A program made the translations under genes and the position numbers. Positions 45,079-54,642 of a stretch of DNA of 64,000 nt are shown one piece after another. Below the pieces are notes generated by a model. The model was not told the origin of the DNA. It ran no database searches and saw only the letters and a program-made list of their open reading frames with translations. The DNA is taken from assembly GCF_016598485.1 (NCBI RefSeq), contig NZ_JAEMUW010000003.1, forward strand, positions 361,044 through 425,043, given 5' to 3'. This DNA comes from Micromonospora coerulea. GTDB taxonomy: Bacteria > Actinomycetota > Actinomycetes > Mycobacteriales > Micromonosporaceae. Within the stretch, counting starts at the first letter, position 1. The number at the start of each line of letters is the position of its first letter.

Positions 45079-48000
45079 GTGGTCGCAACACCTGCCGATG
45101 TCACACCCCTACTACTGATCCTGGCGTTCGCCGCCTTCGTCCTGGTGGGCGCGCGCCGACGCTCGACCTGGCCGGTCCGGCTGGCCCTCGCCGTGGGCGC
45201 GGGACTCTGGATGGCCCTCGCCGGCGGTGCCATGTGGATGGTCAGCCAGGCCACCGCCGCGTCGCTGCCGCCGCCCGCCGGCACGCCGGTGAGCCCCTGC
45301 GTCGCCGGGGCGCCGACGAAGTCGTTCAACGTGTCGTTGATCAACGTGCCGATCTTCCTCAACCGGTTCGGGGACGTGGTCCCCGAGGGCAGGATGTACA
45401 TCCTCGACTCGAACATCGCCACGGTGCGGCAGAACTTCGCGGCCGCCGCCGACCCGACCAAGGCGGACCTGAACGACCTGATCGAGCCGCTCACCCTGCG
45501 GGTGAACAAGGGTGACTGCGTCACGGTCAACTTCACCAACCGGCTGAACGAGGCGGCGCCGACGCTGGACCGGACGGTCCGGGACTCGGCGATCTACCCG
45601 TTGCCCGGCGAGATCAAGAAGGCGCCGGGGTCGACGACCCTGGGCGCCCGCGAGTTCGCGCCGGCGCTTTCCGCGCCGAAGATCGACTTCGACCCGACCG
45701 CGGCACCGAACGCGTCGATGCACTTCGACGGTCTGGACTACGACGTCAAGACCGGCGACGGCACCGTGGTCGGCGACAACCCGGACTCGACGGCCGCGCC
45801 GGGCGCGTCGATCACCTATCTGCTGCACGCTCAGGCCGAGGGGGAGTACCAGTTCAAGGACGGTGCCGACTTCAGCTCCCGGCAGACCCAGCCGAAGGAC
45901 TCCACCGGCAAGGTGAAGTTCATCGGCTCGCACGGCTTCGGGGCGTTCGGCGCCATCGTGGTGGAGGCGACCGACGCCACCTGGGTCGACTCGCGTACCG
46001 GCGGGCCGATCGCGTCGGGCACCCGGGCGATCATCAAGCGCCCGAACAACAAGGACTTCCGCGAGCACGTGCTCTTCATGCACGACGAGGTGGAGGCCGA
46101 GCCGGGCATCCTGACCCGGTACTGCCGGGGCGCCTCGGAGGACAAGACCGGCTCCGAGTGCGTGGCACCGACCGCCGCCCAGACGGCGGTCATGACCAAG
46201 GGCACCCTGCCAGGGTTGGGCGGAGGTGACGCGGACGCCATCGTCCAGTACCACGAGGAGATGCCGGTCAAGCTCGAGTGGTTCGCCTTCAACTACCGGG
46301 CCGAGCCGACCTTCAACCGTGAGGAGATCGGCTGCCCCGCCGCCACCGTGGCCGGGCAGGGCTACCAGGCAAACGAGTGTGTCGGTGAGGAGACCTCGCT
46401 GTCGTCGTGGATCTACGGCGACCCGGGCGGCGGCGACCTGGTCTTCCCGAACTACCGGGGCGAGCCGACCCAGGTCCGGCTGTTGCACCCGGCCGAGTTC
46501 GAGACGCACACCTTCCACTGGCACGTCAACCGGTGGGCGTACGACCCGGAGAACGAGGGCGGGCTGGACGCGATCAGCAGCCCCGACCACGTCACCGGCA
46601 AGACCAACATCCTCGACGTCCAGTCCGTCTCCCCGGGCACCAGCTACGACCTGGTGGTGCAGGGCGGTGCCGGCTCGTCGCACAAGACGAAGCAGGCCAC
46701 CTTCGGCGACATCATCTTCCACTGCCACCTCTACCCCCACTTCGCCACGGGCATGTGGGGCTTGAACCGCACGTTGGACAAGTTCGAGGACGGGACCCGA
46801 AAGAACCCGGATGGCACGCCCATCCCGCGGTTGGAGCCGCTGGCGGACTTCGACTACCAGCCGGGTGGCTCGCTGAGCCCACCGCCGTCCCCGGACGCCA
46901 CCAGGACCGGCTTCCCGCACTTCGTGCCCGGTGTCTTCGGGTACAAGGCGCCGAAGCCTCCGCTGGGGGTGTCGGATCGCAGCACGGGCGGTGTCTTCCC
47001 GCCGACCAGCAAGGAGAAGGCCGCGGCCGACACCGGCGCCCAGGTGCCGGGCGGCTTCTTCCAGAACCCCTGCCCGACCGGGCGGCCGGTGAAGACCTTC
47101 AACATCTCGGCCATTCAGCTCAACCAGGTCTACAACCCGAAGGTGAACTGGCGAAATCCGCAATCCCGCGTCTACGTGCTCGACTCCGAGCGGGACGCGG
47201 TGCTGGCCGGCAAAAAGCCAGAGCCCTTCTCGCCCTTGCTCAACGTGGGTGACTGCGTGGTCTACAACCTGACCAACAAGCTGCCCATGACGTACGGCGG
47301 CACCACCTTCGACCGGCTCCAGACCACCAACGAGGTCGGTCTGCACCAGCACATGGTTCAGTTCGATGTGCTGTCGTCCGACGGTGCCGCCAACGGTTGG
47401 AACTACGACCAGGGCGCGGACGGTGCGGCCGACGGCAACGGGCAGACCATCACCTACCGCGACTTCGTGCACGAGAACACGTCCACGAACTCGTTCCACG
47501 ACCACTTTTACGCCAACGTCCATCAGGACGCCGGGCTGTTCGGCGGCGGCACCATCCACGACGCCGGCTGCACCTTCCGGCACCCGGTCACCGACGCGGT
47601 GGTCACGATCGGCACCTTCGTCTCGGTCCAGTGCACCGCCACGACCGACTACAACGGCAAGGTCACCGACGGATACGACTACCGAAACGTGTCCCTGTTC
47701 ATCGAGGACCACGTGCCGATGTTCAAGGACCCGGATCCGAACACGACCAACGACGACCAGTTCGTCACCGCCCACGGCGTGCCGATCCAGCCGGCCAAGT
47801 TCCCGTCCAGCAACGACGACCAGGGCGTGATGGGAATCAACTACCGGTTGGAACCGTTCGAGGCGCGCCGGGACAAGGATCCGTCACAGGTGTTCGCAGC
47901 CCCCGACGAGTTCTCCGGGAATCCGTACACCCCGATGCCCATGGCGTTCAAGGGCGACCGGGTCAAATGGCGGATATTCCAGTTGTCCCAGGAGGAGTCG

Positions 48001-49668
48001 CACGGCATCAACCTGGACGGCAGGTGGAGGCACGAGCCCAAGGACCCCAACTCCAACGTCGTCTCCGCCCAGCACATCGGCATTCTCGAATACTTCGAGA
48101 TGCAGGTGAAACCACAGACGGAAGGCCGTAAGGGCGGCGGGCCGGTGGACCGGGACCAGCTCTACTTCCTGGGCGGCTCGGACGACATGTTCCTGGGCGC
48201 CTGGGGCTATCTACGGGTCATGCGGTGCCAGTACTGGGGCCCGTCCGTCGGATCGGGGCCGGACGATCCGCCACCGGCGCCGAAGTCGCTGCTGTACCCG
48301 TTGCCGGACAACACCGCCAGCGCAGCGAACTGCATCGACGAGAAGCCGACGACCGGGACCCCGCCGCCCGGAACACCGTGCGTCGACGGGGCGCCGGTGA
48401 AGGCGTTCAGCGTCGTGGCGATCAACCGGGACATCACCTACAACAAGGCCGGTGACCACGATCCCCACGGCCTGCAGTACGCCCTGGAGTCAGACTGGGC
48501 GAACAACACCGTCAAGAACGAACCTCTGGTGATCAGGGCCAACGTGGGCGACTGTGTCGAGGTCACGCTGAAGAACAAGCTCGATCCGGCCAAGATGGTG
48601 CCGAGCTGCTTCGAGGGCGTGGAGCCGGGGCAGTTGGGTTATCGGACCGGATCGCTCAGCTACCCGGGTTGCCTTGACCAGCCACCCAAGGACGAGGTCA
48701 ATATTCCCGGGTTCCTGCCGCTGCCAGTGAGCAACCGGGTGTCGATGCGGCCCCAGCTGACCGACCACTGGAGCTTCTCCGCGGGGGTGAACGTCGGCGC
48801 GATCCATGGCTACGACCGCACGGCGGGGCCGGGCGAGCAGGTGACCTACCGGTGGTATGTGCCCGCCGCCGGCATGGCGATGCTGCGCGACATGGCCGAC
48901 CCGATGCACCACGCCTCGCACGGCCTGTACGGGGCGCTGATCATCGAGCCGGCGGGCAGCACCTACCTCAACCCGACCACGGGCGCCCCGCTGGCCAGCG
49001 GCGTCAGCGCGGTGATCTCCAATCCGAACGTCGCGGACTACCGGGAGAACATCGTGCTGATGAACAGCGACCTGGCGCTGTTCCGCAAGGACACCAACGG
49101 CAACGTCGCCGACGACCAGCCGGTGCCGGACAACTTCGACCTGAGCCTGACGCCGAGCATGGTGGCCGACGACGCTGAGGACCAGGGCGAGTTCGGCATC
49201 AACTACAGCAACGAGCCCTGGGCCCACCGGTACGCCAACGACCAGAACATCACCAACATCTTCAGTTCGTACGTCCACGGGGATCCGTCCACCCCGACGT
49301 TCCAGGCGTACGGCGGGGACAAGACGGTGTTCCACGTCGGCCAGGCGGTCGGTGATCCCCGTTCGACGAGTTTCGCACTGCACGGCCATCTGTGGCGGCG
49401 CGGGCCACACGACTCGCAGTCCCAGCTCGCGGCGGCGCAGGGGCAGTTCAACCCGGGTGTTTCGTACCAGATCGTGCTGGACCCGGCGGCCAACGGCGGC
49501 GCCGGTGGGCGACGCGGAGCGGCCGGTGACTACCTGTACCGCTCCGGCACCCTGGCCCGGCACCTCACCGGCGGCCAATGGGGCATCTTCCGGGTGCACG
49601 CCGCGGGTCGGACCGGCCTGATCGCGCTCCCGGATCGGCCGGTCGCCGGCAGCGGCCCGGCGGCGTAG
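45079..49668 (+). CDS. Giant multi-cupredoxin, multicopper-oxidase-like protein
   Basis: A 1529-residue exported protein with two N-terminal transmembrane helices (about 8-25, 33-57). Three large repeats begin with similar phrases (SPCVAGAPTKSFNVS, NPCPTGRPVKTFNIS, TPCVDGAPVKAFSVV). Copper motifs are spread: HTFHWH (477-482) and HCHLYPHFATGM (548-559, type 1 site) in repeat 1, HQH (756-758) and HDH (807-809) with His815 in repeat 2, and HHASH (1277-1281) and HGH (1435-1437) in repeat 3. The order is permuted relative to laccases, as in large Mn(II)-oxidase-like proteins such as MnxG. Oxidation of a metal or phenol is inferred, not shown. GTG 45079 follows GGGGAGG. Confidence 0.8.
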   Translation: MVATPADVTPLLLILAFAAFVLVGARRRSTWPVRLALAVGAGLWMALAGGAMWMVSQATAASLPPPAGTPVSPCVAGAPTKSFNVSLINVPIFLNRFGDVVPEGRMYILDSNIATVRQNFAAAADPTKADLNDLIEPLTLRVNKGDCVTVNFTNRLNEAAPTLDRTVRDSAIYPLPGEIKKAPGSTTLGAREFAPALSAPKIDFDPTAAPNASMHFDGLDYDVKTGDGTVVGDNPDSTAAPGASITYLLHAQAEGEYQFKDGADFSSRQTQPKDSTGKVKFIGSHGFGAFGAIVVEATDATWVDSRTGGPIASGTRAIIKRPNNKDFREHVLFMHDEVEAEPGILTRYCRGASEDKTGSECVAPTAAQTAVMTKGTLPGLGGGDADAIVQYHEEMPVKLEWFAFNYRAEPTFNREEIGCPAATVAGQGYQANECVGEETSLSSWIYGDPGGGDLVFPNYRGEPTQVRLLHPAEFETHTFHWHVNRWAYDPENEGGLDAISSPDHVTGKTNILDVQSVSPGTSYDLVVQGGAGSSHKTKQATFGDIIFHCHLYPHFATGMWGLNRTLDKFEDGTRKNPDGTPIPRLEPLADFDYQPGGSLSPPPSPDATRTGFPHFVPGVFGYKAPKPPLGVSDRSTGGVFPPTSKEKAAADTGAQVPGGFFQNPCPTGRPVKTFNISAIQLNQVYNPKVNWRNPQSRVYVLDSERDAVLAGKKPEPFSPLLNVGDCVVYNLTNKLPMTYGGTTFDRLQTTNEVGLHQHMVQFDVLSSDGAANGWNYDQGADGAADGNGQTITYRDFVHENTSTNSFHDHFYANVHQDAGLFGGGTIHDAGCTFRHPVTDAVVTIGTFVSVQCTATTDYNGKVTDGYDYRNVSLFIEDHVPMFKDPDPNTTNDDQFVTAHGVPIQPAKFPSSNDDQGVMGINYRLEPFEARRDKDPSQVFAAPDEFSGNPYTPMPMAFKGDRVKWRIFQLSQEESHGINLDGRWRHEPKDPNSNVVSAQHIGILEYFEMQVKPQTEGRKGGGPVDRDQLYFLGGSDDMFLGAWGYLRVMRCQYWGPSVGSGPDDPPPAPKSLLYPLPDNTASAANCIDEKPTTGTPPPGTPCVDGAPVKAFSVVAINRDITYNKAGDHDPHGLQYALESDWANNTVKNEPLVIRANVGDCVEVTLKNKLDPAKMVPSCFEGVEPGQLGYRTGSLSYPGCLDQPPKDEVNIPGFLPLPVSNRVSMRPQLTDHWSFSAGVNVGAIHGYDRTAGPGEQVTYRWYVPAAGMAMLRDMADPMHHASHGLYGALIIEPAGSTYLNPTTGAPLASGVSAVISNPNVADYRENIVLMNSDLALFRKDTNGNVADDQPVPDNFDLSLTPSMVADDAEDQGEFGINYSNEPWAHRYANDQNITNIFSSYVHGDPSTPTFQAYGGDKTVFHVGQAVGDPRSTSFALHGHLWRRGPHDSQSQLAAAQGQFNPGVSYQIVLDPAANGGAGGRRGAAGDYLYRSGTLARHLTGGQWGIFRVHAAGRTGLIALPDRPVAGSGPAA

Positions 49669-49687
49669 GCGAGGAGGAGTCACCAGC

Positions 49688-49729
49688 ATGCAGGACGACA
49701 TGTGGACGCAAGGGCGGTGCCGACGGTGA
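49688..49729 (+). CDS. Possible 13-residue leader peptide
   Basis: An ATG after GAGGAGGAG encodes MQDDMWTQGRCRR and stops in GTGA, overlapping the GTG start of the next gene. The ribosome site belongs to this mini-ORF rather than to the downstream gene, so it may couple or regulate translation. Conservation is unknown. Confidence 0.35.
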   Translation: MQDDMWTQGRCRR

Positions 49730-50337
49730 CCGCGCTGAAGGAGAAGCTGCGGCTCTCCGACGAGATGCTGGGCCGTCCGGCGTCCGCCGGCAAGCCGGCC
49801 CGGGCCGGGAAACCGGCCCGGCGGGGGCGCCGGCCGCGCCGGCGGGGACCGAACCGGTTCCGTCAGGGCCTGCTCCTGGGCATCTGCGTCGGGATGACCG
49901 CCGCCCTGCTGGTCGGGGTGGTCGGCTTCCTGGTCACCCGGCCCCGGGGCGTCGCCCCGGCGGCCGCGAAGACGGCGCCGGCCGAGCGGCACGGCCAGGG
50001 CGACCAGCAGAAGCAGCCGCAGGCGGCGATCTCGATCGACAGCGAGCACCTGGGCGACCTCCAGGTGCGGATCGCGGCGAAGGTCAGCTCCCCGACCAGC
50101 TACGACCCGATCATCAAGGGGCAGGTCGTGGCGTACACCGACATGGTCGCCATGCCGATGGCGCACAAGTCGGGTCCGATCGTGATGGCCGAGGCGCCCG
50201 GGCAGCCGGGCGTCTACCAGGCCCTCACGAACGTGCCGATGGCGGGTGAGTACAACATCACCGTCGAGGTGAAGCAGCCGATGGCCTCCACCGCCAACCA
50301 GCGGTTGGAGGTCGGCACGGTGCAGCCGAAGAAGTGA
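49726..50337 (+). CDS. Membrane-anchored YtkA-like protein
   Basis: About 203 residues. A basic Arg/Pro-rich cytosolic segment, one transmembrane helix (QGLLLGICVGMTAALLVGVV) and an external domain with the YtkA-like pattern: beta strands, an MPM-containing loop (AMPMAHKSG) and the final PMAGEYNITVEV strand. YtkA-like domains occur in copper-handling and oxidase-associated proteins, so it probably assists the large cupredoxin protein encoded 57 bases upstream. GTG 49726 was chosen for overlap with the leader stop; GTG 49702 or 49717 would also fit. Confidence 0.65.
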   Translation: MTALKEKLRLSDEMLGRPASAGKPARAGKPARRGRRPRRRGPNRFRQGLLLGICVGMTAALLVGVVGFLVTRPRGVAPAAAKTAPAERHGQGDQQKQPQAAISIDSEHLGDLQVRIAAKVSSPTSYDPIIKGQVVAYTDMVAMPMAHKSGPIVMAEAPGQPGVYQALTNVPMAGEYNITVEVKQPMASTANQRLEVGTVQPKK

Positions 50338-50351
50338 CGGGATGACAAAGG

Positions 50352-50383
50352 CGATGGGCGGGCCCCGTCGGGCCCGCCCATCG
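50352..50383. terminator. Bidirectional terminator between the YtkA-like gene and acs
   Basis: A perfect 14-bp stem (CGATGGGCGGGCCC) with a cgtc loop in the 60-base gap between convergent genes. Confidence 0.75.
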
Positions 50384-50397
50384 TCGTCCGTACCGGA

Positions 50398-52359
50398 TCA
50401 GTCCTCGGCCTTGCCGCCCTGCATGCCCGAGGAGATCAGCTCCATCACCGAGGAGTCCTGGAGCGTGGTGACGTCGCCGAGTGACCGGTGCTCCGCCACG
50501 TCCCGCAGCAGCCGGCGCATGATCTTGCCGGAGCGGGTCTTCGGCAGCTCCGGCACCAGCATGATCTGCCGGGGCTTGGCGATCGGGCCGAGCGTCTTCG
50601 CCACGTGGTTGCGCAGGTCGGTGATCAACTGCTCGCCCGCCTCGCCGGAGATGTCCGTGCTGCCGCGCGGGATGGCGAACGCGACGATCGCCTGCCCGGT
50701 GGTCGGGTCGGTCGCGCCGACCACCGCCGCCTCCGCCACCGACGGGTGGCTGACCAGGGCCGACTCCACCTCGGTGGTGGAGATGTTGTGCCCCGACACC
50801 AGCATCACGTCGTCGACCCGGCCGAGCAGCCAGATGTGCCCGTCGTCGTCCTTCTTGGCCCCGTCGCCGGCGAAGTACATACCCTCGAACCGGCTCCAGT
50901 AGGTCTCGATGAACCGGTTGTCGTCGCCCCAGATAGTGCGCAGCATCGACGGCCACGGCTCGCGGAGCACCAGGTACCCACCGCCGCCGTTCGGCACCGA
51001 CCGGCCCTGGTCGTCCACGACGTCGGCGACGATGCCGGGCAGCGGGGTCATCGCCGAGCCCGGCTTGGCGGCGGTCACGCCGGGCAGCGGGGAGATCATG
51101 ATCGCGCCGGTCTCGGTCTGCCACCAGGTGTCCACGATCGGCAGTTCACCGCCGCCGACGTGCTGGCGATACCAGATCCACGCCTCCGGGTTGATCGGCT
51201 CGCCAACGCTGCCGAGCAGCCGCAGCGAGGACAGGTCGTAGCCGGCCGGGATGTCCTCGCCCCACTTCATCATGGTGCGGATCAGCGTCGGCGCGGTGTA
51301 GAGGATCGTCACCTTGTACTTGTCGACGATCTCCCAGAACCGGCCCTTGTGCGGGGTGTCCGGGGTGCCCTCGTACATCACCTGGGTGGCGCCGTTGGAG
51401 AGCGGGCCGTACACGATGTAGGAGTGCCCGGTGACCCAGCCGATGTCGGCGGTGCACCAGTAGACGTCCGTCTCCGGCTTCAGGTCGAAGACCGCGTGCG
51501 TGGTGTACGACGTCTGGGTCAGGTAGCCGCCGGTGGTGTGCAGGATGCCCTTCGGTCGGGCGGTGGTGCCGCTGGTGTAGAGGATGAACAGCGGGTGCTC
51601 GGTGTCGAACGGCTGCGCGGTGTGCTCGACCGGGGCGCTCTCCACCGTCTCGTGCCACCAGTGGTCCTTCGCCGACCAGGCGACGTCCTCGCCGGTGCGG
51701 CGGACCACCAGCACGTGCTCCACCGACGGGCAGTTCGCCACCGCCTCGTCCACCGTCGGCTTGAGCGCCGACGGCTTGCCCCGCCGGTAGCCACCGTCCG
51801 CGGTGATCACCACCTTGGCCGTGGCGTCCTGGATCCGGTTGGTCAGCGCGTCCGCCGAGAAGCCGCCGAAGACCACGCTGTGCGTGGCGCCGATCCGGGC
51901 GCAGGCCAGCATCGCGACGGCCGCCTCCGGGATCATCGGCAGATAGATCGCCACCCGGTCGCCCGCCGTCACGCCCAGCTCGGTCAGTGCGTTCGCGGCC
52001 TGGCAGGTGAGCTTGTGCAGGTCGGCGTAGGTGACGGTGCGGGTGTCACCCGGCTCGCCCTCCCAGTGGATCGCCACCTTGTCGCCCCGGCCGGCCTCCA
52101 CGTGCCGGTCCAGGCAGTTGTACGCCACGTTGAGCTGCCCACCGACGAACCACTTCGCGAACGGCGGGTTCGACCAGTCCAGCACCTCGTCCCACTGCTT
52201 CGACCAGGCCAGCCGCCCGGCCTGGCGCTCCCAGAAGCCCAGCCGGTCCGCGTCGGCTTCGGCGTACGCCTCGGCGGTGACGTTGGCGTGCGCGGCGAGT
52301 TCGGCAGGCGGCGGGAACTGGCGCGTCTCGTTCAACAAGTTGGCCAATGCCTCGCTCAT
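50398..52359 (-). CDS. acsA: Acetyl-CoA synthetase
   Basis: AMP-forming acetate-CoA ligase (653 aa, normal length). The AMP-binding P-loop [11 protein letters not shown], the WWQTETG core motif, and the C-terminal [11 protein letters not shown] with the acetylation-target Lys612 (Lys609 in Salmonella) are all present. It activates acetate for central metabolism and may be inhibited by Lys acetylation, as in the family. ATG 52359 follows AAGGAG. Confidence 0.97.
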   Translation of the reverse strand: MSEALANLLNETRQFPPPAELAAHANVTAEAYAEADADRLGFWERQAGRLAWSKQWDEVLDWSNPPFAKWFVGGQLNVAYNCLDRHVEAGRGDKVAIHWEGEPGDTRTVTYADLHKLTCQAANALTELGVTAGDRVAIYLPMIPEAAVAMLACARIGATHSVVFGGFSADALTNRIQDATAKVVITADGGYRRGKPSALKPTVDEAVANCPSVEHVLVVRRTGEDVAWSAKDHWWHETVESAPVEHTAQPFDTEHPLFILYTSGTTARPKGILHTTGGYLTQTSYTTHAVFDLKPETDVYWCTADIGWVTGHSYIVYGPLSNGATQVMYEGTPDTPHKGRFWEIVDKYKVTILYTAPTLIRTMMKWGEDIPAGYDLSSLRLLGSVGEPINPEAWIWYRQHVGGGELPIVDTWWQTETGAIMISPLPGVTAAKPGSAMTPLPGIVADVVDDQGRSVPNGGGGYLVLREPWPSMLRTIWGDDNRFIETYWSRFEGMYFAGDGAKKDDDGHIWLLGRVDDVMLVSGHNISTTEVESALVSHPSVAEAAVVGATDPTTGQAIVAFAIPRGSTDISGEAGEQLITDLRNHVAKTLGPIAKPRQIMLVPELPKTRSGKIMRRLLRDVAEHRSLGDVTTLQDSSVMELISSGMQGGKAED

Positions 52360-52713
52360 GCGGTAACTCCTTCGTCGCGTGACCTGCGTCTCCTACCCGG
52401 CTGAGGTTAGTCGCGGCGCCGCCCGCCCGCGACAGCCCGATGACCGCCCACGCGCTCAGCGGACCCCGTCGCGCGCCCGGCGGCGCGCCGCTCCGGGTGG
52501 CGCGACGGCGTGCCCCCGCCCCGCGTGCCGCCGTCCGGCCAGGCCGGTGACCGGGTGGGACGGCGATCGGTGATCGACTCGGTTTCGCCAAGGTGGTGGC
52601 GTCCGGCCGGCCGGGATCGCCGGATGGCGAACCGGCATACCGTGCGGGTGGCCCGGGTCGCGTTGCGGCCGGGTGGTGCCCGGCCGGGTCGCCCGGATCG
52701 CTAGCGTGGCGGG
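52360..52713. other. Non-coding gap between acs and the Fic-like gene
   Basis: A 354-base gap with the acs ribosome site on the minus strand and one weak hairpin (GTCGCGG/CCGCGAC, 52410-52433). No gene or clear promoter motif was recognised. Open frames on both strands here show no domain or ribosome site. Confidence 0.5.
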
Positions 52714-53460
52714 GTGACCACCGATCCGCTCGCCCCGCTGCTCGCGCTCGCCGACATCGCGCCCGCCGTCGAGCGTGCCCGCGACCGGGTCGACCAGGCC
52801 CACCGGCACCGCGCGCTGCGCCGGCACGGTGGCCAGGTCGCGGCCGAGGTCAGCCTGCGGTCCGCGGTGGCCAGCGCCGCGCTCGAGGGGCGTACGCACG
52901 AGCGCGAGGCGGTCCGCGCCGGTACGGTCACCGACCCCGTACTTCAGGGCGCGTTGCGGGTCGCCGGGGCGCTCCCCGGGCTCAGTGAGCTCTGGCCGAA
53001 GGCGCCGCGCCAGGCCCTCGCCAAGCTGCACGTCCTCGCCGCCCGCGACGTGGTGGCGGAACCCGAGCTGGGCCGGCCGGTGACCGACCCGGTGGTGGCG
53101 GCACGCCTCGACGGGCTGGCCGGCCTGGTCGCCGGTGGCACCAAGGTCTCGCCGCTGGTACTGGCCGCCGTCGTGCACGGCGAGCTGCTGAATTTGCGCC
53201 CGTTCGCCGGGCCGTCCGGCGTCGTGGCCCGGGCCGCCGCCCGGCTGGTGCTGCTCGCCAGCGGCCTCGACCCGCGCGGGCTGGTCGCCGTCGACGTCGG
53301 CCACCACGAGCGGGAACCGGAGTACGTCGGCGCGGCCGGGGCCTTCGCCACCGGCACCCCGGACGGGCTGCGCTCCTGGCTGCGGCACTACATGACCGCG
53401 GTGGAGGTCGGCGCGGACCAGATCGAGCTCATCGGCGACGAGGTGCTCGCCGCCTCCTGA
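52714..53460 (+). CDS. Fic-like protein with degenerate active-site motif
   Basis: A 248-residue protein resembling Fic domains: an ASAALEG phrase near the N-terminus (about 56) like the SSxxEG of Fic inhibitory or flap segments, and a region HGELLNLRPFAGPSGVVAR (155-174) aligned with Hx..PFxDGNGRxxR. The catalytic His is Arg162, Asn is Ser and the first motif Arg is Val; only Pro-Phe, one Gly and the last Arg remain. Nucleotide transfer is therefore unlikely. Actinobacterial relatives are often labelled oxidoreductases. GTG 52714 starts after GGGG. Confidence 0.6.
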   Translation: MTTDPLAPLLALADIAPAVERARDRVDQAHRHRALRRHGGQVAAEVSLRSAVASAALEGRTHEREAVRAGTVTDPVLQGALRVAGALPGLSELWPKAPRQALAKLHVLAARDVVAEPELGRPVTDPVVAARLDGLAGLVAGGTKVSPLVLAAVVHGELLNLRPFAGPSGVVARAAARLVLLASGLDPRGLVAVDVGHHEREPEYVGAAGAFATGTPDGLRSWLRHYMTAVEVGADQIELIGDEVLAAS

Positions 53461-53496
53461 CCCGCCGCCGTCCGCCAGCGCAGCTTCGGTGAGCGG

Positions 53497-54300
53497 TCAG
53501 GTGACCGGGGCGACCTTGCCGCGGCGGTGCCGGCCGTACCAGGCGATGCCGATGGCCACCCCGACGCCGACGCCAAGCGCCGCCGCGGCGACCGGCACGG
53601 CGGGCCGCTCGCGCAGCCGGCGGCCCAGCGGCACCGGGTGCCGGAACTCCAGCACCGGCCACGAGTTCTCCACCGCCAACTTGCGCAGCGCCCGGTCCGG
53701 GTTGACCACGGTGGGATGGCCCACGCACTCCAGCAGCGGCCGGTCGCTGTACGAGTCGGAGTAGGCGTACGAGTCGGCCAGGTCGTAGCCGCGTGCGGTG
53801 GCCAGCTCGCCCACCGCGTCGACCTTGCTCGGCCCGGCGGCGTAGAACTCGACCTCGCCGCTGTACCGGCCGTCCTCGACCGTCATCCGGGTGGCGATCA
53901 CGTCCGTCACCCCGAGCAGCTCACCGATGGGGCGGACCATCTCCTCGCCGGAGGCGGAGACCAGCACGACGTCCCGCCCGGCGGCCTGGTGCTCCTCGAT
54001 CAGCGCGGCGGCCTCGGCGTACACGTAGGGGTTGATCAGCTCGTGCAGCGTCTCCGCGACGATCTGGCGGACCTGCTCCACCTGCCAACCCTTGCAGAGC
54101 GTGGCCAGGTAGTCCCGGGTCCGGGCCATGGTCTGCTCGTCGGTGCCGCCCAGCCGGAACATCAGCTGCGCGTACGCCGACTTGACCACGTCTCGCCGGG
54201 TGATCAGCCCGTCCCGGTAGAACGGCCGACCGAACGCCAGGGCGCTCGACTTGGCGATGACGGTCTTGTCCAGATCGAAGAAAGCGGCACTTCGGCCCAC
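53497..54300 (-). CDS. HAD-IB family hydrolase, membrane-anchored
   Basis: A 267-residue phosphatase-like protein with DLDKT (nucleophile Asp9, Asp11), the VLVSASGEEM motif II and the SDSYSDRPLLE motif for Mg binding. A C-terminal hydrophobic segment (about 238-256) anchors it to the membrane. Relatives (SerB-like, near MTB Rv3661) have unclear substrates. GTG 54300 gives the family start. A CRP-like site lies 87 bases upstream. Confidence 0.88.
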   Translation of the reverse strand: MGRSAAFFDLDKTVIAKSSALAFGRPFYRDGLITRRDVVKSAYAQLMFRLGGTDEQTMARTRDYLATLCKGWQVEQVRQIVAETLHELINPYVYAEAAALIEEHQAAGRDVVLVSASGEEMVRPIGELLGVTDVIATRMTVEDGRYSGEVEFYAAGPSKVDAVGELATARGYDLADSYAYSDSYSDRPLLECVGHPTVVNPDRALRKLAVENSWPVLEFRHPVPLGRRLRERPAVPVAAAALGVGVGVAIGIAWYGRHRRGKVAPVT

Positions 54301-54385
54301 GGCGCGAAAGTCTAGCCCGACGGCCCGTCGATGGCGGGTGCGCGGGGTCTTCGGCCCGTGGGCAGTGATTGGCGTCCCTGCTGAG

Positions 54386-54401
54386 AGTGACCGCGATCAC
54401 A
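54386..54401. promoter_or_regulatory. CRP-like binding site
   Basis: AGTGACCGCGATCACA matches the actinobacterial CRP pattern TGTGANNNNNNTCACA in all but one base and is framed by GAGAGTG...CACTCTC. It could control the HAD gene (start 54300, minus) or a plus-strand transcript disrupted by the element. Confidence 0.5.
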
Positions 54402-54547
54402 CTCTCCGAACACAAATTAGCGGTGGGTGGAGCACGCACCACTCGACGTATACCGGTCCATTGCGGCATGCTTGTGCTCGCGACGGAAGTTCACTTCCCG
54501 TCGACCGGCAGACCCTCGGCGGTTGCACCCCCCGTGACCGCTGAGTG

Positions 54548-54613
54548 GGTTCGGCTCTACCCCCCCGGAGCCGAACCTCCGACGACCCCCGTCTCCCCCC
54601 GACGGGGGTCGTC
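54548..54613. terminator. Tandem hairpins next to the integrase gene
   Basis: Two hairpins: GGTTCGGCTC/GAGCCGAACC (54548-54577, 10 bp) and GACGACCCCCGTC/GACGGGGGTCGTC (54581-54613, perfect 13 bp). The second lies 30 bases past the integrase stop. The rest of 54301-54642 holds the CRP-like site; no tRNA gene or attachment core was found. Confidence 0.6.
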
Positions 54614-54642
54614 CCTTCTCTGGCTGAGCGCTCCGCCGCAGG

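Noticed and set aside
45112..47775. Minus-strand ORF of 887 codons opposite the cupredoxin gene
   Set aside because: Shadow of the sense gene; no ribosome site or domain.
54301..54642. tRNA gene as integration target
   Set aside because: No T-loop (GGTTCGANNCC) with acceptor pairing was found on either strand.
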